A program made the position numbers and the translations under genes. The notes beneath the pieces were generated by a model, which made no database searches, was not told the origin of the DNA, and worked only from the letters and a program-made list of their open reading frames with translations. A DNA stretch of 64,000 bases from contig CALZFC010000056.1 in the NCBI GenBank assembly GCA_945643635.1, forward strand, positions 2,346,001 through 2,410,000, given 5' to 3'. Positions 23,778 through 34,151 of the stretch are shown piece after piece (the first letter of the stretch is position 1; every line of letters begins with the position of its first letter). This DNA is from Allodiplogaster sudhausi (Eukaryota > Nematoda > Chromadorea > Rhabditida > Diplogasteridae).

Positions 23778-23900
23778 TTCCCGGCTGAGGAATCCCTTTC
23801 CCTAAAGGGGGAAGGTGTCACTGGGGATTCCCGGCTGAGGAATCCCTTTCCCCAACGGGGGAAGGTGTCACTGGGGATTCCCGGCTGAGGAATCCCCTCC
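23778..23900. repeat. Short 50-bp tandem repeat
   Basis: Two full units and a partial third start at 23778, 23828 and 23878 with TTCCCGGCTGAGGAATCCC, then a GGGGGAAGGTGTCACTGGGGA tail (minus its last base in the third-unit boundary). A second short duplication (CCCAAGTCTC...GAGAGCAGTG) follows at about 23902-23960. Confidence 0.75.
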
Positions 23901-25214
23901 CCCAAGTCTCAACTGAGAGCAGTGACTGGTAACCCAAGTCTCCTCTGAGAGCAGTGGGTAGAGAAACAGAAACAGAGAATAATAACTGCTACCTCGACAG
24001 TAGAAAAAAAAAACAAACCTTGTCCATCGCTCTCAGCATAAGACGCCTCCATCTCAAGCAGCGAAAGATCGCACGGATCCGTCCGACGCTAGCGAGGCTC
24101 GGGAGGCATCGGGCCGCTGTTAAATCAGCCGCCCAGCATGACGCCTTTAGCCAGTCGCATACCTCTTGAACGCTCGAAAACGCAAACGAAACTGCAATTA
24201 AGGTAAAACGAATAAGCCTTAAATGAGAAGGATTGATAACCTGAGAAAACCAATTAAACTGGAACCGCTTTACGCGGATGAAGACACAAACGTAAAATAA
24301 GCTTAAAACGAAACATTAAACATACCACCCTCTTCACGACTCAATCGTAGAATGAAGCGTCTCTCCAAAAGAGACGCCCTTATACTAGACACCTACCGTA
24401 CACAATAAACCTCTTCAAGAGCTTTCCCTATTCAAAAACTGGCAGCATGCCAACATGGTGTCGGTCCACCTCCGGAATGGTAATCCACAAGTATTTGACC
24501 ACTTTTCCAGCAAATACGGATATGAGCGCCCATATAGTATTGGCTCTGAATCATCAAGTTCCTTCCGCCAATGACCAGTAGACTGAAGTCTGCACCCATG
24601 ACATCCTTCCATCAGCTGCAGGTCAATCCTAGCCAAATATGATAAACCACCAAGGGATACCACACGCTCACCATATGGATTATATGCAGCAGTATGAAAT
24701 CGTACAAATTGTAAATACCTCATGGCCAGATACCTCGAGCAATTGGTTAAAATGTCGCAAAACTGGAAATGGTGCAGAAAAGATTTTTTTTTTGTACTTT
24801 GCATGTAAAACATAGATGGATATATATTTGGATAGACATACGACTAATTAACTCATTCTTTGATCATTCGTGTATTCAGAGAATCCTTTTATGATTCCTT
24901 CGAGATTATTGAGCAAAATAGTGGAATCAATAAAAATAATGGAATCTTCATGGCCACTCGGAAATGCGCACCAAAGAAGAGTTGAAAGAAACTATTTGGA
25001 CAGAAAGGTTGCCTAGCGAAAGCAAGGGTAGTCAAGACAAGGAAAGTGGAATGGAGAAGAGACGGAGAAAAGAAAGGGAGCTAGACATCAGAGGGAGAGG
25101 ACGAAAGGAATCATAGAGAACATTCAAGGCGAGTGAGGAATAGGAAGAAGAAACAGTGGAGTACATCCACTCCATTTCATTCCGAGGATTCAAGCAGTTG
25201 GCAGATACCCCGCC
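23901..25214. other. Region upstream of SAXO, no gene supported
   Basis: Contains a minus-strand open frame of 132 codons (24813-24415) that matches no family I know and is probably retroelement-derived. A small hairpin (GCGTCTC..GAGACGC) lies near 24357-24388. The SAXO promoter must lie in the last few hundred bases. Confidence 0.3.
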
Positions 25215-25307
25215 ATGGCCACCACCACTTCTGGAGAGCCTTGCATCTGCCAGATCTGCACTTGCGGGTTAGAGAGAGAGGGAGAGAGAGAGAGGGAGAG
25301 AGAGAGA

Positions 25308-25349
<42 letters not shown>

Positions 25350-26158
25350 TATGGGGCAGCTGTGAGTGATACGGAAAGAAATAGAGTTAAGTAAAATACA
25401 AAGTACTTGTGGATTTCCAATAGCCTTCAGGAATCACTTATGTGAACACGTGAGCGAGGGCTGGCAAGTGGGTGGAGGATTCCAGGGGGACACCGAGTAC
25501 AACCAGCAGTTCCTCCTTAAGAATGCACAGCGTTCTCGGCCGGCCGAGCGAAGGGACAATTTGGTATGAAAGACACTCCTAGCACTTCTTCCTGTTAGAG
25601 GCTCATGAAGAACAGAGTGGAAAGGCATTGAAGTCAAAAGGTTCCTGCGCAGGCTCCAGGAGGACACTTCGCTGGAATCACAACTCAGCAGGCTGATTAT
25701 ATCGACAAAAAGGTTATGCCGTCCAGAATGCAGGGACATTTGACATTTTAAATTACAATCATATGCTCAAGTTCCTACATATTTCTGGTCAAGAAATCCT
25801 CATCCCACTTCTACCCAAGGGGTCACACCTGTCCAAAAGTTGCCATATAAAGTGTGAATCAGGTGAACGGGTGAATATCCCTAACGGTATTTTCTAGTCC
25901 ACCGTTAACAATTTACAACCGTTCGAAAACTACACTTTCAAACACACCACGTAGCGAATTTAGTTTATATGGTCATCCCTCCCATATAACCCCGATTACT
26001 GTCTCTCTACTGTCCCGTTCCATAGCCACACCAACGAGATAATAGTTTATCGAGTAGGGACACGACCGGGTCCGGTAGAGTGCGGTGACATACAACAACA
26101 TAACAACAACAAAGCGACAATCAATACGAGCCGTGGGTAACAGCAATGGAAAAAAAAC

Positions 26159-26193
<35 letters not shown>

Positions 26194-29080
26194 GAGGGTT
26201 AAAGTGAGGGTACCACCCCTCCTTGAGTGGCTGGAGATGCTCTGACGTATGCTGCAAATCCCGCGGCTTCTCTTGGTCCGAGGAGACAACACCAGGAGAC
26301 GGTTTGGCATGCCAGAGCGTGCCGAGAATAAAAGTGGGGTAATGAAGAAATGAGATGGAGAGAGATGGGCTTGTGGGGCGGAAGCCGGAGGGATTAGGAG
26401 TGAGGAGGGGAAGGCCGAAGCTAGGGCATTAGCAACTAAAGCGAGAACAACCGGAATGCTTGAGAGGTCTACATGAACAGTAGATCCTAGAGACAAATGA
26501 TCCGTCTTAGAGCGACGGATTACAATAGCCAGACTCGAAGCTGCTCTACCAAGTTTCTCCCAGTCTCCTCGAGCTCGACCTGCAGAGGATGAAAAAACAT
26601 AAGGGTGGGTGGGTGGGACCTAAACACCCTACAAACGCTCGTCGTAGAATGCTCGCTTTTCCTCTTGTCCGCTCTTCCCTACCCTTTACCGTACCCTAAC
26701 TTGCACATCATTCCCCATTTGAAAACCCGTCTATTTCACAGTCCACTACGAGAGACGAGTAATCAGCAATTATATGGTCATCCCTCCCATATAACCCCGA
26801 TTACTGTCTCTCTACTGTCCCGTTCCATAGCCACACCAACGAGATAATAGTTTATCGAGTAGGGACACGACCGGGTCCGGTAGAAAAACTAAAGTCCCCT
26901 TGTGTTAGGAGCAGAGGAGGAATGCCTACCCAACCTCCGGAGCAGGCAAACAACACCTGGATCTGGGTGCCTCCCAGGGTGATAGCCAATACCCTACCGG
27001 GTCACCCAGGATCACCTCTCTACCACCTTCGAGATCAACGAGGGAGGAGGGAATGACTCACCAAGAGTTATAACGATCCTCCTTCTTCCTAGACGCTTCA
27101 GAGGAAGAGGACCCAGACGACGAAGAGGCTTGTGCGATCAAGAGGGCCCTTCTGGTGACCTCATCCAGGCCCCCGGACAGGACCTTGGCCTTATCCAAAG
27201 CGTCCCAGAATCCGGGATTGGCATCGGCCAATCGGATGTGTGTGAGCCTCTGCTCCAGCTTCTCCTTAGCCGTAGCGATGCTGGCGAGGGCTCCATTCCA
27301 CGACCCGCAGACTCAGCTTGGTCTAAGTCGGACAGCGCCTCCACCAGAGGCTTCGCCGACTCGCGATACACTGCAAGCACACTCTCGATAAATCACCATA
27401 CCAACTCTTGGATGGGTGACAAGAAAACGGGTCCCAACTGAGGACCCGACCTCCCCAAACTGAGGGAGGATAACCAGCTCTGGTTATAGGGGGGAAAACA
27501 AGTCCACTCTGGACTGCGAGAGATGGCAAAAACCTTTGGTGGAGAACTGCGGAACTTCTCGTCGGGGTGGCGGCGCCACTGCATTCGACTGGAAAAGCAC
27601 TTGCCGGACCCTCTCTGCGAACTCTTCCGGCGAAAAGTGGCCGGTAAGGGCAGCTGGGCGGATTGGAGGAGCCGGTGGCTGAGCTCCTTGGTTATCTGGC
27701 ATCATGTAACTGGAAATAAACAGAAACCGTCCGCCTTACTGGCGGGATATACGACATCTGAGAAAATAAAATCTTAAGAAATTAAACCTGTCACCACACC
27801 CTACGAACGCTCGTCGTAGAATGCTCTCTTTTCCTCTTGTCCGCTCTTCCCTACCCTTTACCGTACCCTAACTTGCACATCATTCCCCATTTGAAAACCC
27901 GTCTATTTCACGGTCCACTACGAGAGACGAGTAATCAGCAAATGGCTCGAGTATCACACGGGTCCTAAAAACGGTAATTTTCTTCTATTTCACAAAGAGG
28001 TGGTCCTGAGCGGAAAACTCATGACTTGTTGCGGCGGTGTAGTATCTCATATTTGGTGAACTTAAAATCTTGCAAATTTTTATATGGGGTGTGACCCCTG
28101 TGTCTACCGTCATGATGTTTCTTTGTTCATTGTTCATACATATATGTACATACATACGTATTATCATTGGGTTGCCGCAATTGAGCAGTCCTTACAAATT
28201 GAATTAATTTTTAACATTAAAAATCTCTGAATGCCAAATATGAGATGATGATGATTGGGGATACTTTAAATGAACGAGTGAAGTTCTCCATTCAGAGAAG
28301 GAGTGCAGCTGCACTGCCTTTTCTTTTTTCTTTTCGACCTTTTCGGATGATCCAAGCGTGGTTTTCATGAGAACTTGAGAATGGAAGAAAAGCACTGAAA
28401 ACGGAATGAAATTAGGGAGTACGTGGAGAGGCAGTTCGACCCCTCTCCACTTTGCACGCCGGAGGGAACTTCAATGCAGAGACTACCCATGGAACGGATT
28501 ATGCCCCGAAAAAGGTGGGCAAAGAACGAAGAAGGTTCATGGAGGGGATGGCGTGTTCAGGGAGTTCGAGCGGCAGCGATTCGGCCGGCCACTCAAGCTG
28601 TTCAGTCGGGAGAATTCCAAGGCATCTCCACTCAGCAGGCCGACTACAACCTCAAGCGGGTCTCTCCATCTCTTTCCCTTTCAATTTCAATTCCTGCTAA
28701 TACATTAACGTTTCATTCGCAGGGAGGCCGAGCCGAAATACAAAGGCCAGCAGCCCACTTCGTACAGTCTGGAGATTTTGAAGGCACCACAACTCATCAT
28801 ACTGATTATGCGCCTAAGAAAGTTAGTTGTGAGATATGTATGTACGTACAAACTTCCTCTCACTTTAATAAATAACTCACTGTCTCCCCCTCTAGCTCTC
28901 TGATGGTGAAACAACACATCTTATATACAGGTTACCTAAAAAAAATTTTATAGGGAGAACGAGGAGTTGCAGTCCGTCCAAAGGAGACGGTTCTTCAGTC
29001 AGGCGACTTCAATGGGGAAACAACGCATGGGGCTGATTTCGTGCGCAAGAAGGTGTGAAAGAGGGCGAGGTTGAGGCCGA

Positions 29081-29120
<40 letters not shown>

Positions 29121-29294
29121 AATTGCGAGAAAGGAGTGAGAGAGAGAGAGAGCGAGTGAGAGGGAAATAGATGTTTGGCAGGTCGAGAGAGGAGTTGCAG
29201 CTAGGCCTGAGCAGACGCTCATCCAGTCGGGGGAGTTCAACGGAGAGACCAGCCATGCAGTCGACTTCGTCCGGAAGAATGTCTCTCTCATCTC

Positions 29295-29330
<36 letters not shown>

Positions 29331-30891
29331 CTCTCGCTTGCTCACTCTCTCTCCCTGATCTTCCTCTGCTGCTCTCTCTTGCACTCTCTCTCTCTTCTCT
29401 CTATCTTTTTAGAATATGCAACCTTGATGATTAGTGAATATTGAATTAGAATGAACTTGAGGGTGAGCGAGTGGTTGCTTTTCGTCCTCAAGAGCAACCA
29501 ATTGCCAGAGGCGACTTCCAGGGAACAACAACTCATTCCTCTGATTTCATTCGTCGTCAGGTCAGCCGATATCTTGAGAGTTTAAAGGGAGGATGCCGAA
29601 TACTTTCTATGAGAAAGCGTTGAATGGTTTGCACGTCTAAGAGTGGGGGGGGGGGAGTGTCATTCTTTCGTAAAGTAATATGGGAGGCGAAAAAGAAGGA
29701 AGGTCAGACTGAGCGCCAAGTGACGAGGCGCCCAGTGGATGCAGCCATAAACACCGGCCAGTTCGAGGGGCAGACAACTCATGCCGCCGACTTCATTCGA
29801 AAGAAGGTCCATTCTATCTACCACTCTCTTTCCTCTCTCTCACCCTCCTTATCTCTCGAACACCCTTTTCTATAAAAGTTCCAAACATTCCGTCAATCTG
29901 AAGATCACTCTTTCCGAATTCCAGACGGATCGAGAAGGTGCCATTCGTCCAAAAGATGCAGCCCTTCAATCGGGCGAGTTCCTTGGCGAGACAACTCACG
30001 CGGCAGACTACAACCGGAAGAAGGCAAGTCCCAGACACACACAACTTCTAAGGGATTAATCTTTAAAAAGAGATAATGTGTTATAATCAAATTTACTGTG
30101 TCAGAAAATAAGATGAGTACATACATACATGTCAGTATATGTATGTATGTATAACACCGCCCACGAGCCTGGGGATACGGAGAGGCAATTTTCGCCGATT
30201 TTAAATTTAACTTGGTTCGTGGGCGTTATGTATTTAAAAAAAATGTAAAATTGGATGATCCGAAAAGGTCGGTTGCCGTTCCCATGCAACTGCATGCGTG
30301 GCATCTTTCATTTTGGTTTCTGTGAAAAGTGTTCCATGAGTATTGAACTGCCGCACGAGATAGAAGAACATTGCTGTTCGAAGTTGAAACGCATGCATTG
30401 ATAACGTATCGTAGAATAAAATGTAAAACAGAGTAAATGATATACGTCGAGTGAAAATGTGTGGTTGCGAGTGGAGTGTGCTGTGCAGACAGAGCGAGAG
30501 ATCGCAATGCGTCCCGGTCAGTCCCTTGCCATCTCGGAACAACCATTCGCTGCATCCACAACACATGGAACTGACTTCGTGAAGAAGACTGCCGCGATCT
30601 GTCCTGCCGGCAGGGTTCTTGCACAAAGGTCACGCATAGCTAACAATTTATTTATTTTTGCACTTACGTATGTACATACATATGTACATACATCTAAATG
30701 TTCATCTCTGTAAAGATGTGCCAACATTTGTGAAAAAAGGAAAAAAACACGATCGGAGACAAATTTTTTTGCAATCAGCAAATGATTTTAAGATGACCTG
30801 AAGATGAAATCTTTGTTTCAGGAAGAAATACGAGTTCCAGAACATTCAAGGCCATCGCCACTTCCGTCAAATTCAAGAACGCACTAACTGA
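25215..30891 (+). CDS. SAXO: Stabilizer of axonemal microtubules (SAXO/FAM154) homologue
   Basis: SAXO proteins bind and stabilise ciliary and centriolar microtubules through repeated Mn modules. Exon 1 (25215-25267) and exon 2 (25431-25563) join to give the diagnostic Cys motif CICQICTCGNHLCEH (human form CICxxCxCGRHxCxH), then a first module. Exon 3 (25653-25712) completes it with GGHFAGITTQQADYIDKK. After a 2.7-kb intron come eight exons of exactly 99 nt, each one 33-residue phase-0 repeat: 28416-28514, 28561-28659, 28723-28821, 28954-29052, 29182-29280, 29462-29560, 29708-29806 and 29925-30023. The consensus is RP....LQSGEFxGETTHxADFxRKK. Exon 12 (30489-30628) holds a tenth module and CPAGRV. 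Exon 13 (30822-30891) encodes KKYEFQNIQGHRHFRQIQER, like the SAXO C-terminus. One intron starts with GC (30024). The exon 3 and exon 9 acceptors are the least certain. Confidence 0.88.
25965..26078. repeat. 114-bp dispersed repeat, copy 1
   Basis: Identical over its whole length, by eye, to 26770-26883. Begins TTATATGGTCATCCCTCCC and ends GACCGGGTCCGGTAG. It lies in SAXO intron 3. Read on the minus strand it ends in a purine-rich GGGAGGGATGACC, resembling the polypurine tract before a 3' LTR. Confidence 0.85.
26624..26769. repeat. 146-bp direct repeat, copy A (LTR-like)
   Basis: Matches 27796-27941 with about three differences. It begins ACACCCTACAAACGCTCG and ends GAGTAATCAGCAA. It abuts directly on the 114-bp repeat at 26770. 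On the minus strand it would be the 3' long terminal repeat of the short element described below. I see no flanking target duplication. Confidence 0.7.
26770..26883. repeat. 114-bp dispersed repeat, copy 2
   Basis: Identical to copy 1 at 25965-26078. It starts immediately after the LTR-like copy A, which suggests it is the 3' internal end of a retroelement family read on the minus strand. Confidence 0.85.
27058..27707 (-). pseudogene. Retrotransposon gag-like remnant
   Basis: A minus-strand reading begins MMPDNQGAQPPAPPIRPAAL at 27705, between the two 146-bp LTR-like repeats. It is broken near 27500 and changes frame again near 27300. The last part reads LEQRLTHIRLADANPGFWDA and ends in a serine-rich tail before the stop at 27058. 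Proline-rich start, helical middle and position suggest an LTR-element gag, but no protease, reverse transcriptase or integrase is present, so the element is short (about 1.3 kb) and cannot be autonomous. It lies in SAXO intron 3. Confidence 0.45.
27796..27941. repeat. 146-bp direct repeat, copy B (LTR-like)
   Basis: Second copy of the repeat at 26624-26769. On the minus strand it is followed by TGGTGACAGG, which begins with TGG as a tRNA primer-binding site would. That reading is tentative. Confidence 0.7.
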
Positions 30892-31074
30892 TTCCTATTC
30901 ACTTTCTTTCGTGTTATCTCTCTTCCATTCCTTCCTTTCTTGCTTAGAAATGTTACTATGAGGTAATTGAGTTTAGAAATGGATCCTTTGTTTTCCGGCT
31001 ATTTTCGTGATGAAATGTGTCTAGTTCAGACTTTCAGAAGGCGTGATTTGAGAGGAAATCAAAATAGATGGGGA

Positions 31075-31170
31075 TCAGAGATGGAAAATGGCCCAAAAAT
31101 GTTAGGCCAGCCCGGCCCGTGGAGCCCAAGGTCTCGGCCACTCCGACCCGATCCATTTCCGGGACCTACA
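31075..31170. mobile_element. Degraded hAT terminal fragment
   Basis: Begins CAGAGATGGAAAATGGCCCA and continues with GGCCAGCCCGGCCC and GGTCTCGGCC, parallel to the left end of the complete hAT element at 19930. The right half is missing or replaced by the inverted repeat that follows. Confidence 0.6.
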
Positions 31171-31175
31171 TAGAA

Positions 31176-31389
31176 TTTCTCTATCTCTCTTTCTCTCTAT
31201 CTCTGTGTCTGCTCTCCTCTCTCCCAACCGGTGCAAAGGTTTTGCCAAGAGAAAGATTAGCGAGTGTGAAAATCCCTCACTTTGGGCTCTAATTTTCACA
31301 CTCGTTAATCTTTCTCTTGGCAAAACCTTTGCACCGGTTGGGAGAGAGGAGAGCAGACACAGAGATAGAGAGAAAGAGAGATAGAGAAA
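31176..31389. repeat. Long inverted repeat, 98-bp arms, 18-bp spacer
   Basis: Arms 31176-31273 and 31292-31389 are complementary with about one mismatch. They include AACCGGTGCAAAGGTTTTGCC and a CT/GA outer part, minus the last base when counted as a 20-mer core. A partial extra copy of the core lies at 31515-31545 and a diverged one at 31738-31775. It is likely a foldback element or a recent inverted duplication. Confidence 0.85.
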
Positions 31390-31679
31390 AAGAGAGATAG
31401 AGAGGAAGAGAGATTGAGAGAAAGAGACATAGAGTGAAGGAGAGATTCATAGAGAGATAGGAAGAAAGAGAGGGAAAGAGAGATTCACAGAGAGAAAGAG
31501 AGATAAAGAGAACGAACCGGTGCAAATGTTTTGCCAAACGGAAAAGTAAGGAGTGTGGAAATTAGAGCTTAAACTGACAATGCTGGATCACTCGAAGCGA
31601 CGGCAACGATAGAAAAAGATGGTTGTAGGTGGCTATCACTGTTTTGCCATCATCAGCGACTGGCTTGAGACGTCATTCG

Positions 31680-31760
31680 TGAACTTTGTGGCGCAGTATT
31701 TTGACCTCTTGCTTGTTATTTTGAGTGTCGCCGGTTCTAACCCTTTCCGGTGTAAAGGTT
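31680..31760 (+). repeat. tRNA-like (SINE-like) segment 1
   Basis: An A-box-like TGGCGCAGTATT at 31689 and a B-box-like GGTTCTAACCC at 31733 are 44 bp apart, the tRNA spacing. No intact cloverleaf stems are clear, so this is a decayed tRNA-derived SINE head rather than a tRNA gene. Confidence 0.5.
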
Positions 31761-31994
31761 TTGCCTTGCCAAGGAAAATAGTTCAGAATGAAAATCAGTC
31801 GGGAGCTCAAAGTGTGGGATTGTTCAAATCACTGAAAAAAGGTTTGAGGTAGAGATTGAGTAGAGAGAGAGAGAGAGAGAGAGATGGAGAGAATGAGAGA
31901 GAGACGGAGAGAAAGGAAAGAAAGAGTGGGAGAGGGAGAGAGAGAAAAAGGCTCAGGATGGTTGATGTCAACGTCGGGCTTTGGAGTCAGTACA

Positions 31995-32075
31995 TGACTT
32001 GTGTAGCGCATTGGTTTACTAGTTTGCTTTTTGTTTTGAATGTCACAGGTTCGAACCCTAACTGGAGCAAGACTT
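31995..32075 (+). repeat. tRNA-like (SINE-like) segment 2
   Basis: TAGCGCATTGG at 32004 and a perfect B-box GGTTCGAACCC at 32048, again 44 bp apart. The intervening TTTGCTTTTTGTTTTGA.TGTC matches segment 1 with changes, so the two are copies of one family. Confidence 0.55.
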
Positions 32076-32596
32076 TTGCTGGCTGCTGCAGTCTTGAAGT
32101 TTTGGAAATTCCGTCTCAAAATTCTCGGCTACTTGCCAAAGAACCCGTGAACTGCACAACCCACGTTTGCACCCTCAAAATTTGGCACCAAACGCACTCA
32201 ACATCACATTTAAATTCATGACAAAAAAGTTGACATTTTTTGAGAATTGCTACATGCATTCAGTAGAGAAAAAAATGCTGATGTCAGAAAATATAAACAT
32301 TACCCGAACAATTGCTTCTACGAGCCACAGTGCAAGAGAATCTTAAGAATATATTAAAGATATTCAATGCATTCGTGACCCCATAATGTTGGGCGGGACT
32401 GTATGTACGTTTTAGGACTTCGGTAATCAGTAAAAGCAAGAGTGATTGTGGTTATTCTCCAGAACGGCATTCCATTCCATTGTTAGTCTGCAGAATATTC
32501 TTGTCATTAATGAAAGATTGCATGTAAAATCAATACTATTCGCGTTCTGCTAGGTGCAGTAATCTGTTTATTAAGTATCTAATACAGATTTAGAAA
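32076..32596. other. Intergenic stretch, nothing recognised
   Basis: About 520 bp AT-rich sequence downstream of the GPCR gene's 3' end. No coding or RNA feature can be supported. Confidence 0.35.
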
Positions 32597-32884
32597 CTAA
32601 AACTCGTTGAGGCATACAAGAGTAGAGGAAAAGTGGAATGAGCATGGTCTACCGGTTACTTGTGGGAAATCCTTTGAAGTATGTAGGTCAATTTTCCTCG
32701 GGGCAGCCAGTCGGAACTGGGACGAATCCATCCTTACCAGCAGGCAGAGTGAACATCTGTAAAGGGAGCTTTGATTTTCTGCTCCTTCTTCTCTCCGCTC
32801 CTTCTTCTCTCTCTGCTCCCTCTTCTCTCTCTGATCCTTCTTCTCTCTGCTCCTTCTTTTCTCTCTGCTCCCTCTTCTCTCTCT

Positions 32885-32923
<39 letters not shown>

Positions 32924-33665
32924 TCTCTCACCCGCGTGGACTGAGAAAGAGGATCGTGTTGTTGCATTCTCCTCGGTACGCACGCGAGCAGCAGCTGCCA
33001 GCACTCCTGGCGGAACACGTTGCTCAGACTCACGCACAACACGAAGTTCACTGCCGAGTTGAGCAAGGACAGCAGATCGAAGAGACTGTTGAAATGCACG
33101 GACAGATACTTCAGTCTCGGGCTCATTCCTCAACACTTTCATTCATATACCATTTTCAGCACGGAATATAAAATCTGAGGGAAGCAAAAGCTACACGTGA
33201 GAAGACTGCCCTCAGTTTGCTTACCAACTGCAAGATGAGCAATTCCTTGAGGTAGTTCCGTCACAAGGAACACCGCGACTATCACTGTCAACATGACTGT
33301 TGTCCTCTCGGCCTGAAGAGAGGGACGAGAGAAGAAAAAGAGAAAAGAAGTAGAGAGGTGGAAGAGTGGAAGAAAGACAGAGTGAACGAAGGGAAAAAAG
33401 AAAAGGAAGGAGGAGGAGAGGTAGAGAAAAGAGGAGGAGAATATGGCAATTCAGAGTGCGCCGCTTGAGAGCGAAACAGAATGGAAGAGGACTCGAGGAA
33501 AGGAGATGAACTAACTGGTGTTTTGCCAGAAGAGGTAGACGAGCAGAGCCGCTCTCTCCGCTTCCTTGCTTCCAGAAGCATCCGCACCAGAAGAGCCATG
33601 AACAGGGTCAGCAGTCCACATGGAATCAGCTTCCCCACCACACCTAATTCGTGGCAGCATTGTGA

Positions 33666-33711
<46 letters not shown>

Positions 33712-33973
33712 AGAGGGAACATTGAGATAGAGAGAATGGGAGAGAGAGAGAACTAGCCAGCAGTCCAGAATGAGATCCGTTCAAGATGACAACTCCACCA
33801 TCGTGGCTGCTCTAAGTCGTAGTGACGAATCATATCACTCTCATGCCAGAAGGAGTCCCATTTTGAATGGGCACAGATTGATGGAAGAGGCAGTTCCTGT
33901 TCACCGCCCGTGATCTACAAATCAAATCTGAGATTGGGAGGGAGTGAACAATACTAGATGAGAGAGAGAGAGA

Positions 33974-34043
<70 letters not shown>

Positions 34044-34071
34044 GTGGCGAAGAGATATAGGAGGGAGAAGA

Positions 34072-34151
<80 letters not shown>

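Noticed and set aside
24415..24813. 132-codon minus-strand frame
   Set aside because: The peptide looks less random than the others, but no motif, splice context or family could be recognised, so it is mentioned only as possible retroelement debris.
32004..32058. Functional tRNA gene
   Set aside because: The A and B boxes are spaced correctly, but acceptor, anticodon and D stems do not form, and a related decayed copy lies 315 bp away, which fits a SINE better.
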